From Jacaranda mimosifolia (lineage: Eukaryota; Streptophyta; Magnoliopsida; Lamiales; Bignoniaceae): a DNA stretch of 64,000 nt. Location: assembly GCA_018894105.1 (NCBI GenBank), contig CM032117.1, positions 40,720,501 to 40,784,500 on the forward strand. The letters run 5' to 3'. Shown here in pieces: positions 36,781-47,989 of this stretch. Numbering within the stretch: the stretch's first letter is position 1; every line of letters begins with the position of its first letter. The translations under genes were made by a program, and so were the position numbers. The notes beneath the pieces are model-generated. The model was not told the origin of the DNA and ran no database searches. It saw only the letters and a program-made list of their open reading frames with translations.

Positions 36781-37560
36781 CCTCTTTGCATAACTCATAC
36801 AATCTTTAACCATAGTAGGCCAGTAGTATCCTATCATTTTAATCTGAAAATGAAGCTTGGGACCCGACTGGTGAACTCCACAAACTCTAGAATGTACCTC
36901 AGCCATAGTGTCAGTTGCTTCTTCACCACTTAAACAATGCTGATAAGTACCTTCACAAGATCGTTGATACAAAATGTCTTTATATAAAATAAAGCGAGAT
37001 GACCTCTGACGCACCTCCGTCCTACGACGAGGGTCTTGTGGCAATTTCCCATCCTTTAGATAGTCAATTAGTGATGTCCTCCAATCTTCATCATCACCAA
37101 CTGAGACTGATATGGCATTTGCATCATCTCGATCAAGCTCTATGGGCGACGACACAATCCATCTATTGTACACCGGGATATTTGTCGTTTCTTCTTTAGA
37201 AATGGCCAAAGTAGTAGCCAAGTTAGCCAATGCATCTGCCATCCTATTTTCTTTTATCGAGATGTGACTTAGGACAACATTTTCAAACTTCTTCAACAGA
37301 CAAGATCCGAGCTGAAAGTAAGGAATCAAATCTTCCTTTTTAACTTCATAAACACTTAACAATTGATTAATAACCAATTTTGAATCACCATAGACTTCAA
37401 TTTCTACAATTTCCAGTTCAAGTGCCATTTGAAGCCCAATAATCAAAGCCTGATATTCTGCAACATTATTAGAGCATAATTCATTTAACACTACAGAATA
37501 TGTCAAAACTTATCTTTCTGGTGAAATAAATATAATCCTTGCCCCCGCTCCATCAGATCA
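36766..37560 (-). pseudogene. Tat second (archaeal-type) RNase H plus integrase zinc finger
   Basis: Minus reading: DGAGARIIFISPER, a stop near 37508, then LCSNNVAEYQALIIGLQMAL, EVYGDSKLVINQLL and ENRMADALANLAT. Conserved acidic residues sit in DGAG, AEY, GDS and MADALA, the signature of the extra RNase H of Tat/Ogre elements. The same frame continues into the HHCC finger with VHSRVCGVHQSG and AKRCEAC. Apart from the stop near the start, 246 codons are open. Confidence 0.92.
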
Positions 37561-37617
37561 AGCTGCTCCATCAAATAACATTGTCCATGTTGGCAGGCTA
37601 TCAACGAAGAGAGCCTT

Positions 37618-37983
37618 CTAATCAGGTAATTCATTGGATACTTCCCAGTCTGCAGGAATGGGATGATCTGCCAAGAAATTAGCAAGATCTTGTCCCTTAA
37701 CAGCTTTTTGAGGTACATATGTGATTTCGTACTGATTGAATACAACATACCACTTAGCCAATCTTCCTGAGAGTACTGGTCTTGACATCACAAATTTAAC
37801 AGGATCAACACGTGAGATGAGTCGGATAGAATATGCCTTAAAATAATGCTTCAACTTTCTGATTGCATAAAATAAGGCAAGACAAATCTTCTCAACAGTA
37901 GAGTATTTCAACTCATTCTCAGTCAAAGCTCTACTTAGATAATATAAAGCCTTTTCCTTTTCTTCTTCATTTTCCTGAGCCAT
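37618..37983 (-). pseudogene. Tat first RNase H domain (RT-linked)
   Basis: LYYLSRALTENELKYSTVEK, ALFYAIRKLKHYFKAY and a C-terminal KGQDLANFLADHPIP block, the standard gypsy RNase H linked to RT. It is in the same frame as the RT upstream and the second RNase H downstream, so the three formed one polyprotein. The opening residues carry a substitution or stop near 37984-38004. Confidence 0.9.
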
Positions 37984-38004
37984 GAGAGCACCGATCGACC
38001 GTTC

Positions 38005-39075
38005 TTATGTTGCAATGTACAATATCAACGGTTTTCCAAGTATAGGAGCTCCCAGGACTGGTGGATTTATGAGGTACTTCTTTATGCTCTCGAAAGCATT
38101 CTCACATCCTTTATCCCATACAAAAGGAGCATCTTTCTTCATCAAGTGATTAAATAGTTGGCATCTTCTTGCAAGATTGCCTTGTAAACTGCGCAATTCT
38201 TGAAGATTCCTTGGAGGTGGCATCTTCTGGATAGCATCGATTTTAGTAGGATCAACTTCAATTCCATGATGTCGAACTATGCAACCAAGGAACTTTCCAG
38301 ACGTGACACCAAAAGCACATTTGAGCGGATTTATCTTCAAGTTATATTTTCTCAGCCGATCAAATACCACGTGGAGATCTTCCAAGTAATTCTCTCTTTT
38401 CTTAGTCTTGACCACGAGATCATCAATGTAGCACTCTACCCTTGTATGTAGCATATCATCAAAAATATTTTGCATAGCTCGTTGATAAGTTGCACCTGCA
38501 TTTTTCAGCCTAAAAGGCATCACCTTGTAACAGTAAATACCCTTTGGTGTGCGAAAAGCCATACACTTCTTATCTTATGGCGACATTCTGATTTGATTGT
38601 ACCCAGAGGATCCATCCATGAAAGATAAAGCTTCATGTCCAAGGGTTGCATCGACCATAAGCTCAATAATAGGTAGTGGAAAGTCATCCTTTGGACATAC
38701 TTTATTTAAATCTCAAAAATCAACGCAAATGCGTATCTGGCCATTCTTCTTCTTGACTGGAATGATGCTAGAGATCCAAGTCGGATATTTCACTTCCCTG
38801 ATAAATCCTGCATCAATAAGCTTGTTGACTTCAACGTCAATTAGAGGGACGAGCTCCGGGCGAAGCACTCACTGCGACTGCTTCACTGGACGAGCCCCAT
38901 ATTTTATGCCAAGGTGATGAATTGCAACTTTTGGATCTAATCCTGGTATTTCTTTGTAGGTCCAAGCAAAGACATCCCTATATTCGCTCAAGATTTTGAA
39001 ATATTGTTCTTCTTCAGGATTTAAAAGCTTGCTAACAAATATGGGACATGGCTCTTCTATTGTGCCAAGATTCAA
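38005..39075 (-). pseudogene. Tat reverse transcriptase
   Basis: Minus blocks: LNPEEEQYFKILSEYRDVFA (linker), VNKLIDAGFIREVKYPTWIS, ICVDF-stop-DLNKVCPKDDFPLP, GYNQIRMSP, MPFRLKNAGATYQRAM and the active site CYIDDLVVKT, then KCAFGVTSGKFLGCIV. Stops at VDF*DLN (TGA where Arg is expected) and after RMSP (TAA) inactivate it; the TGA fits C-to-T change of a CGA codon. Confidence 0.92.
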
Positions 39076-40208
39076 CTCCTTGAGTTAATCAACAGTCGTC
39101 TGTCCTCCATCTTCAAGTTGTTCAGGAGCTTTTAGGACTTCATCTTCAGGAATTTCTGAATCAGGCTCTTTATCAATAGCGATATGATTACATGTATGTA
39201 ACTCATCATTTTCTTCACTATATGGCTGTTCGATCTCAACAACTCTCATTCTCTAGAATATGATGCTCCATTTTAATGTTCCATCTGCTTTTGAAACTAG
39301 GGTAGGCACCATTATCCATGATGGGTAGTTTGTAACTTGTATAAAACCACTTGCCACCAAACTAGGGTACGCACCATTTCAAGACACGAATCATGCGATG
39401 CAAGATTTAGTTCCTCTTTAACACTTATGTAATTAGAGCTGATGGTGATTTCCACTTCATCTTCATCTGCACCATTCTTTTTGCATGAATGTTCTACGAT
39501 GCGCTGCTTTATTTTCACAGGTTTGTCCATATTAATCATTAGGATTGTAGATTTAGCTCCATTCAATTGGGATAAATGAAGAGTCTGAGTCTCATTTTTC
39601 GATTCCAACATATCAGTCTTGTCGCCAACACTCATTTTTGCAGCACTATTCCCGAGTCAATTGAACACAGAACCTCTTAGACGTGGACCTATATTAAACT
39701 TGTTTTGATCTTTAACACCAAGTCTTTTAAAGATAGAAAGATGAGTAATTGGAGCACTAAGAGGGTCAAATACAGAAACTTGATGATTATTCTATTTTTG
39801 CTCTTCTTGCTTCACGTGATCTTTTGCAGAATTATGTTGGACACCATCACACTCATCCTTCTTTGTGGTGTGTATCCTGATTGGTTCTGCAACTTTAAAT
39901 CCTAGGCCAACCCTTGACTGTTCAACATAAAATCCCTGTCTCCTTAGTTTATGTTGTGCTTCACTGAGTTCATGAACTTTTTCTCTAGTTAACTCAGGTT
40001 TGAGCTTACTTAAACTGGGTGGATTAGCAAAATCATAGCTAGATTTTTTGAGTAACTTATACGCGTTAGGATCAAATGTACCCTCAAATTCTTTGTGAGA
40101 AACTTATGCAACAGATGGTCTATTATAAATTGACGAGCTAATGCCAACAATAGGCATGGTGAAATCCTTCCTCAAAGTTTGACAGTTGCTTGATTCCACC
40201 ATCTTTAA
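39076..40208 (-). pseudogene. Tat protease-RT linker region
   Basis: Low-complexity acidic linker. On the minus strand 39312-39635 is open in the same frame as the protease (MSVGDKTDMLESKNETQTL ...). A frame change lies between 39312 and 39075. No conserved enzyme motif; long linkers here are normal for Tat elements. Confidence 0.65.
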
Positions 40209-41204
40209 TTAGCTTCGAGCAGCATCATTCGCCTCAATACATACTCCAAGTGGAATTTTCCTTTTCTCTTGAGATGACTGCGGTGTATATCGAAATAATG
40301 GTAAGTTGGACTCATCACCGTGCTTGTATTTTTTGCTTGTCAAAACCTCAATAATTGTTAATTTACTAAAATTTTCAGAATAATCTTGTTTCCCTTCGAC
40401 GGGGTGGTTGTTTGGAGCTTTGGCAGGTTGCACTTCACTTACTGAGTTAGGATCCAGATAAAGTTTAGCATAAGCGAAGTATGATTCCGCTTCGGTAAAT
40501 GGCTTCACATTTGCATCAATTTTCATAACTTCCCCATTTTTTGAATATTTGAAGCATTGATGAAAAGTGGAAGGTATCACCCCATTCTCATGAAGCCACG
40601 GCTGTCCCAAAAGCAAATGGTAGGAAGTCCTTGCATCAATGACATGAAATAAAATACTTGCTTCCAACTCCCCAATTGTGAGGTCTAAACGAATCATACC
40701 AATAGCTCGTTGCCCTCCCTGGTTGAAACCTTGAATAGTTAGGCGGCTACGTGAGAGATCTTCAACAGAAATTCCTAAATTCTTCATGATGGATTTTGGC
40801 ATGATATTGACGGTGGATCCTCAATCAATGAGTATGCGGTTGACCTTTTGCTCCTGCATGAACCCTGAAACGAAAAGCGGCCTATTGTGAGGTTTCGACC
40901 CCAACAACAAGTCTTCGTTTGTAAAAGCAATTTTCGTGCAACAAGAAGTGGAGTGTTGCTCTTCAGTTTCACAAGATATAGTATGTATTGCTTTAATTTT
41001 TTGATAAAAGAATCTTGTAGGAAAATAATCCTTCAAAGTCACTTGGCTCCTTTTGTAACTTGCTAATGAATTTTCCAGCTTACCATTTGTGGCCTTTAAA
41101 CTCTTCGTTGTCCTTGGTTGAGGGCGTCTGGCCACATGTGAGACCTTTAATGCCAATGGACGAGATTGATTGGCATATTGTCTTCTCCTTCGTTGGTGCG
41201 TCAC
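40209..41204 (-). pseudogene. Tat aspartic protease
   Basis: The active-site block reads RILID-stop-GSTVNIMPKSIM: the codon after the catalytic Asp is TGA where DGGS is usual. Downstream ILFHVIDARTSYHLLLGQPW gives the hydrophobic-Gly flap-end motif. Upstream 127 codons encode the gag-protease junction with a SGFMQEQKVNRILID lead-in. The gag C-terminus and protease share one frame. Confidence 0.9.
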
Positions 41205-41213
41205 AAGAGTCCA

Positions 41214-42952
41214 CTAACTGCTATCTTCCGTTTCAGTAGGGGAACTTGTTCCCAGCTTATTCACTCCATCAATGAATTGAGTGTTCACTAGCACTGGATC
41301 TAAGCTCCCAAACTGAAGCATTGTTGATGCCCCCATGAATGAAGATGAGAAGACATTGTCTTTGCTTGCAACATATGCGGTATCTGCTACAGTTATAGTG
41401 CTAGCAAGGTTTGATCCAATAACATCTTCTGTATCAAGAATTATTTTCCCATCTCTTGCCAATGCCATTACCTTATCCTTGAAGACGAAACATTTCTCTA
41501 TTGGATGGCCGACAACTCGATGATACTTGCAATATTTTGGATTGTTTACCTTTCCAACTTCTTCAAGACGTTTTGGTTCCGGCAGTTCAATCAAATTCCT
41601 TGTTAATAATTCATCAAAAATATGAGAAGCATCAGAATCTGGAAATGGATACTTCTTTTCCTACATTTCTTTCAGTGTTTTCTTGCTTGTTGAAATGCGT
41701 TGATCTTCAGTTTTCTCAGCAACTTTTTTATCACTTGTGGGAATTTTTATGGAGGCTGTCTTGATTTCCATGAATTCTTTAGTAGTTGCTTTGGCATATT
41801 TCTCATTTTTCTTTGAATCCTTCTTTTCTTTCTTTTGGTCCTCAGCAGGAATTCCAATCTCACGATTAGCAATGCTAAGCTCCATGTCATGGGTATGAGT
41901 GGCTAATTCCTCAAAAGTACAAGGCTTTATTCCTTGCAGAATGTAAAGAAGTCCCCAGTGCATACATTGAATACACATCTCTATCGCAAATGTCTTTGAT
42001 AGTCTATCTTTGCAATTCAAACTTACTGCATGCCAACGGTTGATGTAGTCCACCACTGGTTCATCTTTCCATTTTTTTGCATTGGCGTAAGTTCAATCAT
42101 GCTCACAGTCTGGCGCATACTATAGAAACGATTTAGAAACTCCATTTCCATTTGATCCTAGTTATCAATGGATTTAGTTTCTAGGTCAAAGTACTAGTCA
42201 AAGGCGTTTCCTTTCAATGAACGCACAAACTGTTTCACAAGAAGATCACCATAAGTCCTTGCATTATTGTAAGTCTCAATAAAATGGGCCACATGCTGTT
42301 TTGGATTTCCCTTCCCATCAAACTGCTGAAATTTTGGTGGTTGATATCCTATCGGCATTCTCAACGAGTCAATCCTCTTTGTATAGGGCTTCGAATACAC
42401 AATAGAACTTTGATAAGGCATGCCATACTGAGCCCTAATAGTATAAGTGATCATGTCCTGTAATTGTTGAACAGACAATGTAGCAATAGAAGTTGCAGAA
42501 TGGTTGATCTTTCGATCAGTTTCTCGCTTATAAGGCATATCTTCCACTTTTTTCTGCATCATTATATGGCCAAGGGAAGATTGATGGTTGTGCATAAATC
42601 CTCTAAGATCTTTCTTTTCTTGGTTGCTCATGAGTTGTGCAATTTGTAGATCCTTTTCTTCTACAATCTTTTGGAGGTCAGCTATAGCTTGAGCCATCCG
42701 AGCAAGTTGTTCATCCACCGTTGCCACTCCAGTCGCTGTAGCTAACAGTTCAGCAAAAGATAATACCTTAGGATTTGTTTCCCTTGGACTTCCAGAGTCA
42801 GAACCATCAGACGGAATGAAATTAGTATTTTTGCCGCCAATCATAGGTTGATTGACAGATTCAATAGCTGGGCCAGCAGCATCTTTCCTAGCCAAGGAGA
42901 GTTGATTCCTCTTAGGTGCCATTGAGTGGTTGCAAATATCTTCAAAATTCAA
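41214..42952 (-). pseudogene. Tat gag
   Basis: ATG at 42952 (MNFEDICNHSMAPKRNQL) opens 252 codons with a coiled coil around VEEKDLQIAQLMSNQEKK and the capsid start MPIGYQPPKFQQFDGKGNPK. A frame change near 42190-42060 leads to the capsid helices (DYINRWHAVSLNCKDRL) and a Cys/His block NPKYCKYHRVVGHPIEKC at about 41500-41545 that binds nucleic acid in the family. Stops at 41213 and around 41650 separate later parts. Confidence 0.88.
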
Positions 42953-43006
42953 ACGGAAGGAAGAGATGAGGGGTAGATTCGTGTCACACTGGGCGTGCCG
43001 GAAATT

Positions 43007-43840
43007 TGTTCACACAAATTTCGTTGTCTGCAAAAATTAAATCACAAGATAAAGAAAAATAATGGACAAATTGAATTTATATTAAAGAATATATGAGAAT
43101 TACAATTTATCAGAGAAAAAATATAAATATATAAATTCCCTAATAAAACTAATCCCAGAATTCTTCTCCCAATATATATGATCCAAGGGCTTGAAACTTG
43201 TTCTTAGATATATGGTGTAGTATCCTTTGACTTGATAAAAGAACACTATAAGATTTCTTTGAACTCGAACCTTGACTCCGGGATCAAATGACTTGATGAC
43301 TTGATGCTTTGAAAAGGTGTAGGATCTTCGCGGTAACAATACATCGTCGCAGTAGAAACTTGAAGACTTGAGTCTTGGACTTGAGAATGTGTGGATATGA
43401 GAATATGAATATGAGAATACGTGAATATGAGAATCCCTCTATATGAGTCTCCAATCATCCCTTTATATAGGTGCTCAGCAGGAGACTCTGAAATAACTTG
43501 AACTCATTTGATAATTATCTCTTTGATGTACGTTAATGTCAGACATTCTTGACTTGATTGGTCCACGTACATGGATGCACCACGTGTCCCAACTTGATTA
43601 GCTTGACAGTACTGGGCCACCAGACTTGATTTGATTGACATGATACATCTCCATCTTGACACTTGTCAACATTTGATTTGTATAAAATAAATATTAAAAT
43701 ATTAATTAAAAATTAACTATTTATCATTTGGAATCAAACTTAATAAATTCTAATACATAAAAAGAAAATTTTAAATTAATAATTAATATATTATTTACAC
43801 ATGTCAATTTTTAATTGGCCCAAAAATTAAGCCGTCTACA
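43007..43840 (-). repeat. Tat element 5' LTR
   Basis: Begins TGTTCACAC and ends GTCTACA on the plus strand. Carries a duplicated ACTTGATG segment relative to the 3' LTR. It is followed by TSD TACAC at 43841-43845. Confidence 0.93.
43462..43469 (-). promoter_or_regulatory. TATA box in Tat 5' LTR
   Basis: The minus strand reads CTATATAAAGGG within the LTR, at a position suited to LTR-driven transcription toward gag. Confidence 0.55.
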
Positions 43841-43845
43841 TACAC

Positions 43846-44364
43846 CACCACAAACTCATCCAAAAAACCATGAAGTACCTGGTTCATCAACGTGCTGAAA
43901 GTTGTTAGGGCGTTTGCTAGACAGAAAGGCATGACCAGGAACTCAACGGCCCCATACCTCATGACTACTATAGTCTTTGCCTCGTCTCCCTCCTTGATCT
44001 GAACTTGCCAGTAACCCAACCTCATATCAATCTTTGTAAAGTACTTTGCCCAGCTAAGTTGGTCAAAGCAATCGACCATAAGTGGTATAGGATACTTATT
44101 CTTCACAGTAATTTTGTTCAATGCCTGGTAATCATAGCACATCCGTAAGGACCCATCAGTCTTTTTTTGGAACAATACAGGGGCTCCATACGGTGACGTA
44201 GCGGGCTTGATGATCCCATACTCCAACATCTCCCTCAGCTGCTTCCTAAGCTCCTCAAGCTCAGGTTGTGACATCCGATATGGTATACAGGCGGGAGGTT
44301 TGGTACTCGGCACCAACTCAATCTCATGATCCACTGCTCTCTTTGACGGTAGCTTTCGAGGCAA
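43846..44364 (-). pseudogene. Chromovirus RT N-terminal half
   Basis: Minus reading: YRMSQPELEELRKQLREMLE, GIIKPATSPYGAPVLFQKK, DYQALNKITVKNKYPIPL, FTKIDMRLGYWQVQI, then a block ending in FVVVY where the nested element cuts in. The catalytic YLDD resumes at 30392 on the other side, the TACAC duplication supplying the shared codon bases. Same frame as gag and protease upstream. Confidence 0.92.
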
Positions 44365-44469
44365 CTTATCTGGCGTAACATCCTCAAACTCCTACAAGAG
44401 TTCTTTAACCACACCCGGGATTGGCCTCGATGCCTCCTCTATCTCCTCAAAGCGAAGGGCGCACAAAAA

Positions 44470-45000
44470 TTAATGCTCGTTTTGTTTGCAATCCTTCTCA
44501 AACTGAATAGCTGAGAGATTTTTATTTCCCAACTTTTCGGTCAATATAGGAATGACGTACGACTTGCTTCCCATCATCATCAATGAATCTACATGCGGCA
44601 TGACCACCGTCCTTGTGTCCCTCATAAATTCAAGCCCAAGGATAAGCTTGAAATCATCCATCAAGATCATTGAAAGGTTGGTCCTCCATTTGAATGGCAC
44701 TACTTTGATGAGCACAGATTTGGCCACTCTTGCAATCGGCTGAGCAGCTGAATTAATAGCTTTCACCCATCCAACTCCTTTCTCCAGTACAAGCTCAAGT
44801 CTCTCTATTTTGGCACTCGCTAGGTAATGGTGGGTGACACTAATGTTGACTATGGCATGGACCGACTTGCCATTGATCTTCACATCTACAAACATCAACC
44901 TTTTTTTTCCTATAGTTTTGGGGCTATGATTCCCTTCTGGCTGGTTCTCAGTTAGGGCTAACACAATTTTACTTGCCCTTGGTGGTATTGTTCTCTTAGC
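44470..45000 (-). pseudogene. Chromovirus protease with lost catalytic Asp
   Basis: The active-site block reads KSVHAIVNISVTHHYLASA where the family has a VDTGATH-type motif: the Asp is Asn and the Thr-Gly-Ala is changed. The following LILGLEFMRD matches the second conserved block. The frame is continuous with gag and RT. This copy could not cleave its own polyprotein even without the stops. Confidence 0.85.
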
Positions 45001-45009
45001 TGCCACATG

Positions 45010-46245
45010 TGAAATAGTATTGCACCACTGTGAAATAGCCCCATGGTTGTCCTTGCCCTCGTTCGACTCTTGCTCCCTAGCAGCAGAAGCCCGAGTCTCA
45101 ACTTGCTTAGGTGCCCTCCCCACTTCAGTAAGGCTCTCCAAAGCATTTAGTAAATGCTGCTTCAGACAATCTTTCATCTGATGTGGACCACCACAAAGGA
45201 AACATTCGCTGCTCTTCTGTGCTGGTCCCTACCTGTTCTCTAGTTTCGCCTTATTGGAACTCGTCTGTGAGCTCCCTTAGGTGTGGGATTACCTTTCTTC
45301 CCCACCTTTGCTCAGATTCGGCCTGAATGATTTTACCCCGCCCCCTTTTGAGTGATTAGTGTTGGAGGCTATATTTTTCTCTTTTTGGGGCTCGAAACCA
45401 TAATCCATTAACTGCTCAACGACTCCTATAGCAGTATTCAAATCGGCTACTCTCTGGCGCTGTAGCTCGGCACGCGCCCACAATTTTAATCCCTCAAAAA
45501 ATATGAAAAGCTTATCCTTCTCGGACATGTCCCCAATGTCCAACATGTGTGTGGAAAAATCTTTCACGTACTCCCTGATAGAGGTTGTATGATTCAGATC
45601 TTGTAAGGCCCACCTGGCATTATACTCAAAATTCTCTAGGAAGAACTGTTACCTAATTGCTTTCTGGGGATGATCCCATGTATCCATATGCACCCAACGT
45701 GCTTGAATATTTTCATATTTGGTCTGCCACCACAGTTTTTCATCTCCCATCAAATACATGGTAGCGGTCGCCACCTTTCTCGCCTCATCCTCAATGTTAG
45801 CAGCAAGAAAGTACTGTTCCATGTCAAACAGGAAGTTCTTGACCTCCTTTGTGTCTCTTACACCCCCGTAAGCTTTGAGCTCTGGTATTTTAAGCCTAGC
45901 CATCGGGTCTGGAGAAATGGTAAGCCTATTACTCATCGCTCTTTGGAGCAAGCCGATTTGAATCGACATTACTTCTATTTCTCATCTCAAATCAACCGTA
46001 TTAATTATCCCCAAGGCCTCCATTAAGGCCTGACAGACATCTTTGTTCTCACCCAGTTGTGAGTGGAGATCTGTGATCTCTGCCTCCAGTCTTTCTATCT
46101 TCTCCTCTAAGGTCTCAACCACAAACTGCAACCTGGAGTTCTCGTCCTCTAGGGCGTCCAACCGTTGTTTTGTAGTACCAACCCATATCGGGGCTTCATT
46201 CTCTTGCCCTGCCATATTTGCGGAAGCTGTAGGTTCTAGTGCCAT
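45010..46245 (-). pseudogene. Chromovirus gag
   Basis: ATG at 46245 begins a short N-terminus (MALEPTASANMAGQENEAPI) and a heptad-rich coiled coil (LDALEDENSRLQFVVETLEE). Capsid blocks follow (LKIPELKAYGGVRDTKEVKN, MYLMGDEKLWWQTK) and then a zinc knuckle CFLCGGPHQMKDC at about 45170-45210. One frame throughout; separate stops after DLR, after KAIR and in the knuckle region show decay by point mutation rather than rearrangement. Confidence 0.9.
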
Positions 46246-46272
46246 TTGCCTCAGTTAGTAGATTAAGAGCTG

Positions 46273-46286
46273 AGGCTCTGATACCA
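46273..46286 (-). other. Chromovirus primer-binding site (initiator Met tRNA type)
   Basis: The minus strand reads TGGTATCAGAGCCT two bases inside the 5' LTR, the classic plant initiator-Met tRNA complement. Confidence 0.92.
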
Positions 46287-46288
46287 CC

Positions 46289-46909
46289 TGTCACAGGTTG
46301 CTCCTCAAGTAACTAGGAAATTGCGCACTGTGAGGCTAGTAGCTTACCACATGTTAGCTAAGTCCGTCCAAAACACAACAGCCGTCAACTGTCTCGGTAA
46401 CCATCAACTATTTCGATAACTGTTAAGAGCTCAATAACCATCAAAGCTCGATAACCGTTGGGTGATTATGTGTTGTAATCATGCCCAATGGTACTCACGT
46501 ACATACTGGAACGCTTTAGAGACACAATCCTATAAAAAGAAAATTCGATTTCATTGATAATAGCAACAATACAATATCGACAATCGTTGGAGCAATGATA
46601 GACGTTGAGGGGGACTCCAATAAAGCTCATTACAACTCAGATTCAACTACTCATTCCCCCTATAATAGGCTTAAAAAAGAAAAACGTTGTGACAACACTA
46701 GATACAGAAAAGCTAAAAATTACACCAAAACGACAACATCCTATTAACATATGTACAATAGGGAAAACGAAAGAAAAGACCTACACCTAGGACACAATAG
46801 ATGAACTCTTGGAGTACAAGTCCATTGATGCAGGCTATGAGGGCGGACGTGGCGGCCCGGATGCCCTGTAGACTGTCAAGGGGCTCGATGACGGGGGCGA
46901 CCCTCGACA
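46289..46909 (-). repeat. Chromovirus 5' LTR
   Basis: Begins TGTCACAGG and ends CGACA on the plus strand. Pairs with 27454-28076. Confidence 0.92.
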
Positions 46910-46914
46910 CCTGG

Positions 46915-47960
46915 GAACTAATAGTAAGAGTTTTAAAAGAAGTAAAACACCTCTCACATATACAATCCTACACTCAAAAAAACCCTAGCCACTCAATCAT
47001 AATTCAAAAGAAAAAGAAAAGCGGTGGAACAGAAGAGAAAATAGGGGTGAAAACTGCAGTAGCATAACAGACGAAGGGAGAGACAAGGAAGTGTCGTCTA
47101 ATACAATTTTAGTTTTTTCTTAACTCATGGACTCAAGGTACATCATCTCCTAACTCCTTAGAGACGTAGTCCAGCATGTCGTCCTGATTTTTTTCCCCTT
47201 TTCCATGTCAATCTGCCCTAGTTTTATGTTAGCATGGATTTACTGTTTGGCACTGTTTTGAATGGAAATTTACTTAGCAAATAGCCGCCAATTTTGACTA
47301 TAATATGCTAATTTTGAATTTGCACCATTACCTATTGGCCACAATTGTTGATAGTAAATTGCAAGCCGCAATTGTTGACTACGTATCCAATTGTAGAAAT
47401 CAATTTTGAATGGAAAATTATTCCATATGCTTGCTGCCATATATATTAGATAAACTCATGAGCAATTTGGTTGAGAAATAGGTGGATAGATTAGATTGTC
47501 CTTTAACCCACTTGCCCAGAAATTTCTTTACAATGACGAGAATCATGGTTATTAGTGGCAGATTAATAGCGATGACACCCTTAGTTAATGAAAAAACAGA
47601 GAGGGATGAAGCATAGTGATATGTGGGTTTTTGGATAAATAAACTGATTAGAATGTAGAAATGTAGATTGTTGTAATTATTACTCTCGCTAATTCTTGGA
47701 CAAGTTAGTTTCTAAAGAGATAGAAAATAAACAATTAAGCTTTAACTTAATTAGGACCAAAATCGTGAGTAATGTGGCTGTTTAATTTGATATAACTATT
47801 GTTTGATTTAGCCTTATTGAAGAAAATAGAAGTAATAGTCTTAATAATGAGTGATGTCCCTAACTGTATATATTAGAGTGCAATTGTATTTCTATAGATT
47901 AGATATTAATTAAGTTGAATATTAAATTGTGATCAAGGACTCGATTGATTCCGTGATAGG
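46915..47960. other. AT-rich intergenic sequence right of the chromovirus
   Basis: No coding signal seen. Continues the sequence that bordered the left LTR before insertion. Confidence 0.5.
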
Positions 47961-47989
47961 TGATTGATTTCTAGGATTGATACTGAAGG

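Larger units (their letters stand above)
30393..43840 (-). mobile_element. Tat-lineage Ty3/gypsy element with dual RNase H and antisense ORF
   Basis: LTRs of 833 and 834 bp (TGTTCACAC ... CTACA) and a perfect TACAC target duplication define it. The minus strand carries gag, protease, RT, RNase H, a second archaeal-type RNase H and integrase; the second RNase H marks the Tat/Ogre group. Between pol and the left (3') LTR lie about 4.6 kb with an inserted hAT-type element, a plus-strand mobile-domain/coiled-coil open region and short tandem repeats. LTRs look about 95% identical by eye, younger than the host chromovirus. Scattered stops and two frame changes show the copy is defective. Confidence 0.93.
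27454..46909 (-). mobile_element. Ty3/gypsy chromovirus, split by a nested Tat element
   Basis: LTRs of 623 and 621 bp (TGTCACA ... GACA) flank minus-strand gag, protease, RT, RNase H, integrase and chromodomain in gypsy order. Outer 5-mers TCTGG (27449-27453) and CCTGG (46910-46914) match at four positions, as an old target duplication. Removing the nested element (30393-43840 plus one TACAC) leaves about 6.0 kb, a normal chromovirus size. The LTRs look roughly 87% identical by eye over their first 190 bases. All coding parts have stops, so it is not autonomous. Confidence 0.92.

Noticed and set aside
42985..43006. Primer-binding site of the Tat element
   Set aside because: The minus strand reads TTCCGGCACGCCCAGTG next to the 5' LTR, but I cannot match it to a tRNA with confidence, so it is not listed.
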